In this document: one piece after another, positions 10,801 to 23,000 of the stretch
Layout: every line of letters begins with the position of its first letter
Numbering within the stretch: the stretch's first letter is position 1
DNA from: Rotaria sordida
Taxonomy: Eukaryota; Rotifera; Eurotatoria; Philodinida; Philodinidae
Direction: 5' to 3'
DNA length: 64,000 nucleotides
Assembly (NCBI GenBank): GCA_905250125.1
Contig: CAJNOL010000010.1
Span: 245,702 to 309,701 of the forward strand
Program-made: the position numbers and the translations under genes
The notes under the pieces: model-generated
Told to the model about the DNA's origin: nothing
Database searches by the model: none
The model's input: the letters and a program-made list of their open reading frames with translations, nothing else

Positions 10801-12844
10801 CAATAAGGTTTTTTAAGTGATTTTTCAAAATGAATGAAAAAAAATATTTAATACGTACTTAACTTATTATATCTTCATCTAAATTTTTTGATTGCAATCT
10901 AATGATTTTCGTATTCTGGAGTTTTGAATTAAATGCTTTAAATCAGTATTGAATATCTATTATGTAAATTGATATTACACAAGCTGGAATCCATAGAGTT
11001 CAAAATTTTTTGAACCTGAACTATATTCCTAATTTCAATAACATTTTTTTAATTTGAACCTTCAAGTCACTCCGAAGATGTGAGATAGTTTTTATCAGTT
11101 ATTTGTATTCTGTGATTTACAAACTCTACACATCTCTAACGAGAAAAAGTCTTCCAATTGATAAATTACGCTTATTGTTATGGAAATACTACAGTTTTAT
11201 GATAGTTTTTAAATGAATACCGTGGTCCACAAAAACTGCTTTTTAAATTTTGATTTGAAACTTTGCATATATATAGGCCTTAATAATAGTTTTCTGTGAT
11301 TGTTTTAGGTCTTGTCGCTATCTCTATCCTAAGATACAGCTATGATAATTATGTGTCTTTTACATCATTCTTGTAAACAAGCAGATTCGATGTTCTTATT
11401 TCAGAATAGAAGCAAATCAAAAGACTTGAAACTTTTATAATAAACTATTCTTTTCAAGACCTTTCTCTATGCAAAATTTCAAATCGAAATTTGGAAAATT
11501 AAATTTTATTGTGTTCCTGAGAAAGACCACAACATTTACTTAAAAAGTTTTTTAAAAGTGCGGTATCTCCCTGGCAATAAGCTAAAGGTACAAACTCTAT
11601 TCAGGGTATTTCATAGCTCATTTGAGTCTACATAATATACATAGTGTCGACTCAGAAGCGATTTATTAGTTGGAAGACTTCTCTCGTTAGGCAACGTTAA
11701 CGATGGTCTTATAATAATTCAGCCATAATTGACTATTACTTTTAAAGTATAAATTGTTGAGCCGGTCTTGGACCTACCACCAACTCAACCATTTGATAGT
11801 TCAAGGTCAAAACTTTTTCAATAATGTTATTTTATAGTATTTGAACAGATATTGCTTATGATCATCATGTTTTTTTAATGATTAATTACAACAAATAAGG
11901 ACAACAAAACAACTGACAAGGGAATATTCCCAGATGTCCACATCCTCTTGAACTGATATTTTGCTCATAGTTAGGCTTTGGCAAGCTATGAAAAGCTTCC
12001 AAAGGATTTATATCTATGAGCGTTTCTTGCTGGGTTTTGAATTGTTCGAGTATTTTCCATGTACATGGAAGTAATGACAAATGTTCTTTTGGTCACTATT
12101 AAAAGGTAGGAGACTGTAAATCTTTTTGGTAGTGTATTTAATGACAACTAGATTACAGTAGATTTTCGAATGGTTTTTTCTCGATACGATTTTCATTAGA
12201 ATATAAACTGTTTATCTTCATGATTTGCATATGAAGTGAACTGTACACTATTCAGCAATACGATAAAATGCACGTTTATCGTGAGAAAATTATGATCAAA
12301 TTTCAAGAAATTTTGAGGCTAACCACCTACAAACTTCTTAAGGTTCCAACGTTGAAAAGACTAATATAATCTAGTTATCATTAAGTGTACTCTCAAAACG
12401 ATTTACAGTCTCCGACTCTTTAATAGTCACTAGAGAACATTCACCATTACTTTCACGTATATGGAAAATACTCGAACAATTAAAAACTCTTCGGAAGCTT
12501 CTCATAACTCACCAAGCCCTAACTATAAATAACATATCAGCTTAAAAAGACAGAGATATCTGAGAATGTTCCGACATGAGATTAAACAGTTTAATGATAA
12601 TAGGCAACTATATTTTTAAAATGACATATATTCTTCTACTATATTGTTTTTTTTTGTTAATTTATTCTTAAAAAACCTTTTCCTTTTAGGTCCATCAGTA
12701 AATTTTGAAAATATTGAAAAATCTTCAATGCTTCGTCATGCTGCACCATTACTTGGTGAACACACTCGTTTTATTCTTCAAACCGAACTTAAATATACAA
12801 ATGAGCAAATTGATAAACTCCTTCAAGATAAAATTATCCAATAA
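7888..12844 (+). CDS. SUGCT: Succinyl-CoA:glutarate CoA-transferase (CaiB/BaiF class III), 404 aa
   Basis: Eleven exons join in frame: 7888-7954, 8012-8074, 8132-8268, 8324-8444, 8507-8598, 8671-8808, 10139-10309, 10373-10470, 10527-10632, 10692-10758, 12690-12844. The protein tracks human SUGCT throughout: [20 protein letters not shown] at the N-terminus, [19 protein letters not shown], the catalytic-Asp region of class III CoA-transferases near [38 protein letters not shown] and the C-terminal [10 protein letters not shown]. In animals this mitochondrial enzyme converts glutarate to glutaryl-CoA using succinyl-CoA. The N-terminus starts almost at the domain, so the usual presequence is short or absent, or lies in an unseen leader exon. 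Introns 6 and 10 (1.3 and 1.9 kb) are inflated by foldback elements; all others are about 50-70 nt. Confidence 0.93.
8809..10079. repeat. Foldback element filling SUGCT intron 6
   Basis: The intron sequence from the donor onward (GTATATACAGTATCTTCAAA) is mirrored, in reverse complement, at 10030-10079. Many further blocks pair inward, such as TAACTGACATAAAG near 8873 against CTTTATGCCAGTTA near 10002, and TGCTCCACT near 8995 against AGTGGAGCA near 9864. The axis is near 9440. Only 59 nt separate the right end from the acceptor. No transposase is encoded. Confidence 0.85.
11075..11705. repeat. Foldback element in SUGCT intron 10 (first of two)
   Basis: TAACGAGAAAAAGTCTTCCA near 11138 pairs with TGGAAGACTTCTCTCGTTA near 11672, and the AAATTTTGATTTGAAACTTTGCAT block near 11255 pairs with ATGCAAAATTTCAAATCGAAATTT near 11470. 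The repeat is imperfect and non-coding. Confidence 0.7.
11890..12595. repeat. Foldback element in SUGCT intron 10 (second)
   Basis: Left-arm blocks GTTAGGCTTTGG (near 11970), GAATTGTTCGAGTATTTTCC (near 12040) and TAGGAGACTGTAAAT (near 12107) are matched in reverse order and complement near 12515, 12465 and 12405. The axis is near 12245. Imperfect, non-coding; about 100 nt before the acceptor of exon 11. Confidence 0.75.
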
Positions 12845-13169
12845 CTTAACCTGCTCTTTATATATCTATTTCTTTTAAAGTATGAAAAAAAAATATATAT
12901 ATATATATTTATGATAGAAAATAAAACTCGAAAAGTACGAATTTTTTTTCTGTTACCATAAACAAGAAATTTACATAGTAACATAAGTATCAAAAAATCG
13001 ATTATACACAGAAATTGTCAGTGGAAATAAAGGGAGAAGAAGTGATAAATTAAATATTTGTGTCGTTCTCTTTTTTCTTGTTTGCTATTTACATTTCATA
13101 TACAAAACTCGAGAAACAAAAAAGAAAACAAAACTATCACACAAGAAAAGAAAAAAAAAGAATTGTCTT
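12845..13169. other. Convergent 3' intergenic spacer (SUGCT / ATG9)
   Basis: The two genes end tail to tail. The spacer is A/T-rich 3'-UTR-like sequence with a TA run near 12893-12908 and candidate AATAAA/ATAAAA polyadenylation signals on the + strand near 12920. No further gene is seen. Confidence 0.5.
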
Positions 13170-16100
13170 TTAACAAGTCGATTCATTATTTTGATCTTCG
13201 CTAATATTTTCTAAATCTTCATATTCACCATGTTTATATTTGTGTCGTAACTATAAGAAAAAAAATATTTATTTTTGTAAATTGAAGAGTAAGAAAACGT
13301 TTTTAAAATTATCTTTACTTCATGCATAAATAAACATGATATATTCATATCTAATTGTGCTGCACCTGGTAAACCTTGTATCGAAGCTAATGAGCCCATA
13401 AGAGAATATGGATCAGACATATCAAACATTTGTGAATGAATTCTATAAGAAAATGAAAAAATATAGAATAATTTGAGAAGAAAAAAAAACATTATACTTT
13501 GAAAGGACACCAAATTGTGCTAAACTTCGATAAGGTAAATCAGCTTTTGATACACCACCATTTAGAAAACTATTTTGTACTGTGGAAACATTTGGTCGAA
13601 CAGATATAGTTGTATGTAATGGAGAATATGAACTTGTATTCATTAATGGTTTTGAAAAGATCGAACGATTTTGTACTGATGTTGTACCTAAAATAAATTA
13701 AAATTAGTTTAAAAGTTTTGATTTTTCTTTTTCTTTTGAAAAAAAAATTTCACATTGAGGATCACTATAAAAACTTCGTTGAGATTGAAGATTTTGTATA
13801 TCATTTAATGATTGTTGAAGTATTGATGATCCATGAAGATTTTCAACAGCTATTAAATATAATTAAACATAAAATATTTCAATAAACAAAAAAATTTCAA
13901 AACCTCGTTCTTGAATTTTTTCTAAATAAACTTCACATTGTTTAGGCATTTGCCAATTTGGATTTGTGTGATGAAAATGCATTAATGATAATTCAAGTTT
14001 GCCATCATTTGCTATTCCACCATCAGTTTTATTAACTGATTTTGGACGTATAGGTGCAAACCACTAACGAAAACAAAAACATATTTTTAATTGAAAAAAT
14101 ATAATAAAGAACTAGTTTCTTTTTCTAACTTTCATATCTCCATGTTTTGCTATATCTAATTGAGCAAAACTACAAACATCACCAACACCTTGTACATCAA
14201 CTGTAAAATTTCGTAAGAAATCAATTATTTGTAAAGATTTACGGCGTAATTGAAAACATAATACAAGCGGTGTTACAAAGGCACTAACAAGTTCTTCGAG
14301 AATATAAACCTTAAATGAAGAAAAACAAACTCATAAAAATTAAGTCAATTAATCTGATTTTATATATAAGTAAAAAAAAAGCCAAAGATGCAAGTGCTAT
14401 ATCATTCATTGGAGATATATACGTTGGTTAGTGGCATAACCAGACGGACACATGAAGAGGCTTAGCCCTCCGCTGAAAAAGGGACTTGAGCTCTTCTATA
14501 AGAATTACCAGAGGGTCTTGCTTCATGGGAGAAAAAAGTGAAAGTTCAGTACTTCGAAGTAGGAATAAAATACTGGAGTCGTGCTTTTCCTCTTGCTTCG
14601 CTCTTGCCCAAGACACGATCAGGAACTGAACCTTCTCTCATTACAACTTTTTTCTGGTTACAGCACTAGTCTTCGTGTTGATGGAAACAATAAAAAGGAG
14701 ACAATGATTATTATTTAACGAATATTAGTACTTGTGGGATGACTTATGATGGAACATTCCTAGATGACAATTGGTATTTGTATCAAAACTATGTGCATCA
14801 TTTAGATCCTAATGAACTATGAATACCTTAGAAGGAGTTTGTATTTATTGCTTGTTCCTCGTGTAATATCCAAATTTTCGTATATATTCCTTTAAGAACT
14901 TCACTTTTGCAGCAAACTCATACTTTTAAATTTTGGCTTGAAATTTTATTCATATAAAGCCCTCAAGTAAAGTAACTTGCATAAAAAAATTTCAGCATTT
15001 TCGGACAAAGTCTCTCCGAAATATGAAGTTTTCAAAGAATACATACTATATTTGCCATCTATGAAAATTGATACTTTGAAAGCTTTCTATTTCAAAGAAA
15101 TTTTTCTGTGAAATACTCTACTTGAAATCTTGAATACGTATAAAGTTTCAAGTCAAAATTTGATATCTCACAAGATCGAATTTCATTTTTGATGCACAAC
15201 ATGTTTTTTTAAAATTTTAAAACAGTATATCCAAGACAATTCAATACTAATACAGCAAAAGCATTCACTTATAGTCATTAATTATAACCCATCAATTCCA
15301 TCAAAAATCCATCAATAAAACAAGATAAACTTTTTTTTATAAAAAAGTTTTGTTTCAAACTTTTCATACATAACCAACTAAATGATTTTCAATTGTTTTA
15401 AAAACCTTATCAATAAACATACATATTTTAATTGAAACATTTGTCCAAATTCTGCTTGAACATAATTTGTATGTGCATGATCTTTCCATGAATTTGGTTG
15501 ATAATGAACTTGTGCAAGAACAAGTTGTAACATTTGTTCGGGATCGAAGACTGCATTCTACATTACAAAAACAAAAAGAATTATTTTTTCTTAATACAAA
15601 TCTTTATTGTTATTTGTTTTTTTTTTTACTTCATCAGGTATTAATGATCGACAAACACCAAGAACAACACCAAGACTAGTCATTAGTGTTAACATATGTT
15701 GAACATTAAGAACATCTTCATCATAAATTGTTAATAAGATTAAAACAGCTAATATAGCACCAGTTGTAAAGCTAATAAATCTAAAACAAAAACATATGAA
15801 TAATAATTAGCAAAAACTAAATTTATTCTTTCTTATTTTAAAAATTTTTACTTTGCTGCTTCAACAATACTATAATTAACAAATGAATTCATATAACCAA
15901 TAGCTGGTTTATAACCACGATTGAGACGTTGATTAATGGAATGATCAAGTTCATTAAAATGTCGTAAATAAAATCGACCATAATTACTCCAACGACGACT
16001 ACCTAATACACCTGGTTCACGCCGTACAAGCTTATAAAACAAAACAAAATAAAAAGTTTATCTATTTTAATCATTCGATTTCATTATGATTTACCTCTGT

Positions 16101-19100
16101 ATAACCATAAAATAGATTTAATACTTGCCAAATAAATATAAATGGTGATAAAAGTAAATTAGCAAGACCATAGAGTAAAATAAAATTTGATAATCTAAAT
16201 ATATTTTAATATATAAAAATAAATATTTAATTTAAAAAAAATTACTGTTTAGATAATTTTTCACGTTGACTATGGATTTTATATTCTTGTCGTAAATGCC
16301 ATCGTTCATCAAATGGTGCATATGGACCCCCTAAATATATTCAATTTTCAAAAATATTAGAAAATAATCATGAGAAATAATAGTAAAATAAAAGGACTTT
16401 TCTCTCATCTATAAAAAAAAAGTAGATAAATAATAAATTTTCAAAGAAAAATTTTCATATTCAAGGTATCATGTTTACAATAAAATAAGTTTTCTTTACT
16501 GTTGATATTAATTAAAGCAATGTATCAAGTTAATCTGATCGTTCTAATTTGAAATACTTTTGAATAACTACTCATGACGTATGAATTAACCTACGTACAG
16601 AGTCTTCATTCACTTATAAGTCACTAGAGAGAATTAAAAGTAATTAGCTAGAGTCAAGACTTCGTGCTCTTTCTAACTATATATTCAGAATTTTTTGTTT
16701 TCGGGTTTAAAATTAATTCATTGAGAATAAAAATCTTTGATGGCGATCAAAAATAACGTTTGTATAAAACACAAAATAAAAAGATGTTGGTAAATATTAT
16801 TTTGCCATTTTTTGGATACTTAGATATTATTGAAGAGGATCAAATGCAGTGAATTAAAGCGAGAATTTGAAGTTTTTTCCAAATGTATGCTCAGGAGTGT
16901 TTGAATCAAGTTATGGTTGTTTTACCGAATTTCCGATCAAGCATTAAGTACATATCAAACAATCAAAAAAACAGAATTTTAATGTGACATTTTGTCTATA
17001 CATATATTTAATGATCCACAGAATATCCTGAAAGTTTCAGTCGAAAAGAATACTCGTTTGTTGAGATATTGCATTTTCAAGTAAACTCCATTTTTGTATC
17101 ACACCTATGGCAAATGATTATCTCTTGGAAATCTGATATCTCGACAAAAGAATATGCTTTTCGACTAAAACTTTTAAGATATTCTATGGGTCGCTCGATC
17201 TACATATGGACAAAATTTCGCATCGAAATTTTTTTTTTTATTATTCAGTATTTATCTAAAGTTAGATAAAAAAAATGTAGTAAAACGATCTTAACTCGGT
17301 TTCGAAGACCCATGAAGACGAATCCTTTTAGATTTTTGCTACTATTAATGGAACGTCCTTATGAATTTAATATGAGTTTAAATGGCGGGTATCAGCTCAG
17401 ATGATTCCCTCACATAAGCAAAATATACATTTTTAATGTCACTTATAACTTCTCTTCTAGCTGATTAATTCTGATTCTCTCCAATGACTTATAAATGGAC
17501 GAAATTTGACTAGACATGTTATGCAAAAACTTTTACCACATAGTGTAGACTATTAATCGATTAGCTAACTATCCGTAATCGAATTTATCTGCAAAGACAA
17601 CTTGAACTACTTACAAAATAATATTAAACGTAGATTAAATTTAAAACCGGTTGTAAATGAAATTCTAAAATTGATCAAAATAAACAAAAAATCCTGATTA
17701 TTATACAAATATTAATAAAGAAACATACATATCGCCAAATATTGGTAGATGTATTCTTGGTGGTAAAATACCTTTATTAACCATTGCTACTTCATAATTT
17801 TTAAAACGTAATAATCGATTATGAATATCTAATTCTGTTAAATTTAATTTATGTATACATAAATGATGTGTTCGTTGAGCAATTAATAAACGTTGTTGAA
17901 CTTCATGCCAAGTCATATTTGATAGATCATTCTACAATACAAAGAAAAAAACGTCAAACATAAAACAAAGGACCTTGCTGGATATGGTGATCTACCTTGA
18001 ACCACAACCCCATACATATAGTTTTGTGGAACAATATGCGATGCATCAAACGGTGTATAAGAAATTAAGTTTTATGGAAATGTTCATATGCGGAGTATTT
18101 ATATACTGATTATAATCCTTGAAGAATATACACGATATTCATAGACATTATAATTCCTAAGATAAACTTACGAAAATTTTGTTTTTTAAACTCAATTCAA
18201 TATAATTATAGGTGGGTGCTCTTAAACTACACACTATTGAGCTCGATATATTTCATAAATGACATCTTTTGAAACAACAGGAATTCATTATCAACTTACA
18301 AGATTATCACATAGAATAGTCTAGTTTCCAAAATGAAAGAGTCAGTATATTGACGATATTTTAACAATACTCCAATAGTCCCATGAAAAATTGTTATGTA
18401 TCAATAATCAGCCTAGCATTTCTAACCAATTGATATAAATAACTTCTTTATAAACGGAAAAAATTTCTTAGCTTCCAGACCCCTGGAGAACGAATATGAG
18501 GATATGAAAAAATTTCTTTTTTAAAATTTTTATTCCGAGTACACAGGTTTGATTTTTACACGAAATTCTACAAGAATCTATAAATATTTCATGTTCATTT
18601 CAAAAAGAGATTTTTCAATATCCCCATACCGCCCTTCAGAGATCGAGAGATCGAGAAAATTTTTTCCGTGTATAAAAGAATTGTTTATATCAATTCATCA
18701 GAAATATTGTGCTGATTGTTGGTGCATAGAAGTTTTTAATAGGATTGTTGAGTATTGCTAAAATATTATCAATAGATCGGTCATTTTATATAAGAGAATG
18801 GGATATTCTAGGGGACAATCTTGCAAGTTGACAATGTACAATTTTTGAGAAAGTTTCACGTTGATGCTCACTTGTTCTGTGGCAAGAAGTTGAACACACT
18901 GGAATATCATATAGTCAATAAATAACTTCGACCTAAGAAAAGGAGTCATTTTCAGGTATGAAGAAAGCAACAATGAAAACTATTGACTATAAAGAATTGA
19001 AGAATACCTATAATTGTATCGAATTGAGTTTAAAAAAAATTTTTCATAAGTTTATCTTAGGGATCATAATGTCTATGGATATTGTATGTATTCCTCAAGG

Positions 19101-19964
19101 ATTATAATCAGTATACGAACATTCTGTACATGAATATTTTCATAAAACTTGATTTCTTATACACCATTCGATGTAGCGTAAAATTGCTCTAGAAAACCAC
19201 ATATATAGTATCCTAGTTCAAGATAAATCACCAAATCTGGCAAAGTCCTTTAACAATTCTTTTTACCGGTTTAATATCCAATGCTTGAATATAAAATGCT
19301 CGAATATTAAAATATGAAATAAGATTATATACAGCACGTGATAAACGATAAAGCCAATAGATTATAGAAAGTATTATACATAATGTTGTTAATAAATGCA
19401 TACTTAATTAATATAAAATAAAATTTTATAGTTAATTAAAAAAAAGCAAAATATACCTGCTAAGACATTGTTTAGGTGATTGAATAACTTCATTAAAATG
19501 TATTTTATGTGTTATATTTCTAGCTGATGGTGTTGAACGAAATAAAAGTGGATAATCAATACATTGAACAATTAGAACAGTAAATGAAACAATAAATATA
19601 AATTGTCTATTGAAAAAAATTGTTTTTTTTTAATTTAAGAAAAAAATATATATTTCAAGTAACTTACACAAGACTAAATATTTCAGAAAGTAGAATACAA
19701 AAAAATCCATGTCGTTGATGATATTGATATACACGTACAAAAAAATCATCGAGATCTTTTTGATGACTCCATCGTGATTCTTTAAAAGAAAAAGAAAAAT
19801 ATATTCCTTTTACTGAAAGCTTAAAAGAAATTCTTTTTTTTGTCTTTACGTTTTTCACTATTATTTTGATCTTCTTCGGTATCAAATTGTATAAATGGTG
19901 ATAAACTTTGATCTTGTCCTTCAGTACCATCATTATCCTCATTAACAAGTGTCCGATAATCCAT
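13170..19964 (-). CDS. ATG9: Autophagy-related protein 9 lipid scramblase, 748 aa
   Basis: Seventeen exons join in frame on the minus strand, starting at 19964 (E1 19964-19850, E2 19779-19668, E3 19606-19457, E4 19402-19267, E5 17931-17729, E6 17664-17615, E7 16330-16246, E8 16194-16095, E9 16030-15852, E10 15780-15630, E11 15557-15423, E12 14309-14130, E13 14063-13904, E14 13849-13754, E15 13687-13498, E16 13442-13319, E17 13250-13170). Diagnostic blocks include RWSHQKDLDDFFVRVYQYHQ, WHEVQQRLLIAQ, LTELDIHNRLLRFKNYEVAM, LILFWGPYAPF, RREPGVLGSRRWSNYGRFYL, LRHFNELDHSINQRL, TIYDEDVLNVQHMLTLMTSLG and IIDFLRNFTVDVQGVGDVCS. ATG9 is the multi-spanning scramblase of Golgi/endosome vesicles that seeds the phagophore. 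The tail after exon 13 is Ser/Asn-rich and disordered, ending in acidic residues. Introns 4, 6 and 11 are inflated by repeats. Exon 6 (50 nt) is tiny but restores the expected LILFW segment. Confidence 0.95.
14310..15422. repeat. Repeat-derived sequence in ATG9 intron 11
   Basis: This 1.1-kb intron holds an inner imperfect inverted repeat (TTTGGCTTGAAATTTTATTCATA near 14932 against TATAAAGTTTCAAGTCAAAATTT near 15140) and a relatively GC-rich block at 14420-14660. The open frame on the minus strand at 14616-14428 looks like a transposon remnant or chance and resembles no family I recognise. Confidence 0.5.
16560..17600. repeat. Foldback element in ATG9 intron 6
   Basis: Inverted blocks: GAATATCCTGAAAGTTTCAG and TCGAAAAGAATACTCG at 17022-17057 against AATATGCTTTTCGACTAAAA and CTTTTAAGATATTCTATGGG at 17151-17189. 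Outward, ACTTATAAGTCACTAGAGAGA near 16613 pairs with TCTCTCCAATGACTTATAA near 17476. The axis is near 17100. Imperfect and non-coding; outer limits approximate. Confidence 0.7.
17967..19251. repeat. Foldback element with clear termini in ATG9 intron 4, 1285 bp
   Basis: Starts AAAGGACCTTGCTGGATATG and ends in the complement (CAAATCTGGCAAAGTCCTTT). Long pairing continues inward, such as GATTATAATCCTTGA near 18109 against TCAAGGATTATAATC near 19094 and GATAAACTTACGAAAATTTT near 18161 against the block near 19035. The flanks left over after removing it would make a normal intron of about 50 nt. Non-coding. Confidence 0.85.
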
Positions 19965-20095
19965 TTATGAACTGTTCTTTATAGATATATTTTTTTGTTT
20001 AAAAAAATTATCTAAAAGTATAACAACATGTAACATTAGAGATTATTTCATTGTTCTTATCTCTATGTAACAAAACAAAAAGAAAACAAAAATAA

Positions 20096-23000
20096 TTATG
20101 TTCGATATGCTCGTCTCCGTCGTTGTGGAGGAGTTATTACGTCTTCTTTATTATTTATAGTTTTATCTTCAATAAGTTCGCCAGTTACTGGAAATATATC
20201 ACCGGGTTCAGCATGATGTGATAAACGATGAAGACCACTGAAAAAAAAAATTAATAATACTTAACCTAGACTGCAAAAGTCTTCGGACAAAATATTCATT
20301 CATCTTTTCTACCACCGAAAGACAATAGTTTAGAGTCAGATGTCGAATTTTTCATTCTTTCCGAATATATATTTAGATTTTTTTTCTGAAGTAAAATTGA
20401 ATAACTATCCGTTAATTTTGTAAAAAAGTTCAAAATTGTGCCTGTAACGATTTGGGTGCAGTCCTTAATTTGTATCTTTGGACAGCTTCAACTCAATATT
20501 ATTGTAGAACATTGAATTCTCTACAAAATGAGATATTACCATAAGTGACATTTATGCGTTTCCACTAAAGAGCTAGTTTCTATGGAAATCAACAATTGCT
20601 GTTACAAAAATTGCTTTTATTTAAAAATCTGTCATACAAAAGTAAATATTGCGGTTTGTAGAGTAAATTGAGTGATTAAAAACTATTTTGTATTTTGAAT
20701 TCGATAGGTTTCAATCGAAATACAAAATAGTATCTTGTACAACTACTAATTTAGACCTTTTGAAACAGTTTAATGATAATTGTCCAGTTTTACCTGAGAA
20801 AGAAATCCTAAACACATATTCAGAAAGAACGAAAAAGGCCTAATCCTAATTAACTGTTTCTGGCTGTAATCATGAATATTTTTTGTCAAGGCTTTCGCAC
20901 CAAGGATTATTAAGAAAAACTAAAAATTACATACACGCCATGTTTATTTTTTGATATAGGTACATTAACATATTCACCATTCGGGCAACATAGTCGAACA
21001 TGTTGATGATGTTTACGATCCATTATAGGTTCAATAACACGTGGCCATGTTTCATAAATATCTTTTAAAAAATATTATAAGATTTCAAGAAGGTTTGTTT
21101 TTTTGTTCGTATCTTACCATCTTTATTTCGTTCGGCTTTTTTAATAACAATATATGACATTTCAGTTGTTTTATAATCAGGCACATGCTAAGAGAAAGAA
21201 ATAGAAAAAATTAATTTACAAAAATAATCTTCAACAAAACAAAAAAAAAAACAAAAAGAATCATTACTCGTTGAAGATCAAATATTTGTAATGGTCGATA
21301 TCGTGTTGCTATTCGACATGGTATATTTAACTGTTTCTTTGGACAAGTTAAATCATGAGGACACTAAATTTCATCAGATAATGGAAATATTCCAAACAAT
21401 ATTTGTTTTACACAAATACCGGTGAAAAAATGTGTGCTGGAGAATATCGTTGATTCAGCAATGAGTCATCATGTTCTGTCAATGATTCTTCATTATTTAT
21501 TTCATCGTCATTCTTCTTCGTTGTTTCATCAAAAACAGCGATACGCTAAAAAGATATCATAAGATCATAGAAAGTTAAAAAATACGTAATATATTGTATA
21601 TTTCGCGTTAATTACATATGATCCTATAGCGTTGATTAAAGTTAATATATATAAGTCTTCAAGATGTTGTTTCGTCGATGTATTTTGTAATGATTCATAC
21701 TATTTACTTACAATTACCTCGTTTCCTTTTTCTACATAGTTTATATCGTACCAAATGTGTTTCTTCATTTGTTTTCCATATGTTTTCTTTATATATAGTT
21801 TTCTTACAGTAGGTTCTCAGTTGATCATGTTACAAACTCTATTGCCTATTCAAATAGAATCACATAGATGCCCTTTCTGTTGATAGAAAACAAGCAGGTG
21901 CTTTCTGCTTATTCGTCGTTAATATCTTTTCCTTATATGCAATAGAACTATACTTGTATTTCGTCTAATTATTAACTTGATAACTATCGGAATAAATAAA
22001 ATGACTTGTTTCTGAACTTTTTTTTTTGTGTTATTTACATAATTTGTTTTCAAGAACTTACATGTAATAGATTTTCACGAGCTTCAATAATTGCTGTATA
22101 ACCATGAATAGTACCTTGTTCAACAAGAATCTAAACTAAATGATTGAATTAAATAATTTTTTTCTCGAAAAGAAAGAAAGAAAGAAAAAAATTTTACTAG
22201 AAAACCACCAGGTTTAACATTATACCATAATGATTGAACAGCTTTTAAACGTTCAAAACGATTTTCAAATTCAAATAACGTATGATCAGCAACAACAAGA
22301 TCAAATATATTCTAAACAAAAAAAAACGAACTTTATTGTATTTTTTTTTCCGAACATATCACATATTCAAAAAATATAATGTAAAAACATACTTCACGTC
22401 CATGTGGCATAAATTGTCGATAGACAACACCATGTACAATTGGTGTTTTATTATGTTGACCACCTTGTAATATTAATTGAGATAGTTCATTCATTTCACG
22501 TGATTTATCAACATTAAGAATTTCAGCAAATGTTTGTTTACCCCATACATGCATAGCTGCCCTTTAAAGATAAATTAAAAGAAATAAAAAAAAGAAATAA
22601 GAATTAAAGATATATTTTACCACATAGCAGAACCAACACCAGATCCGAAATCAAATAGACGAGCAGGTCGAAAATTTCGTTCTCGTTTTTTAATCTAGAT
22701 GATTTTTGAAGATAAATTTTTACGGATATGATTTATAACGGGTGATTGGAAAGTTTTTAGAGAAAATATTTGATCTATTTTCGAATATGAACTTTGAAAT
22801 TTTTGTCTAAGTTTTTTTTTTCGAGAGTAGTGAAATAATCTTTGAAAATTCAAAAAATTAGTTTGAATGGAAAATTTTTGTATTTTCACTATTGTGATTC
22901 GAAACTAAAAGTTGAGATCTTTATTTCTATATATCAGCTTGTAGATGAAAAACTACTCTACAAAATGCACTATTTAAAGTTTTTATTTATGTCTTTCGGC

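Noticed and set aside
14428-14616. 62-aa minus-strand frame in ATG9 intron 11
   Set aside because: Intronic, repeat-like, no family recognised.
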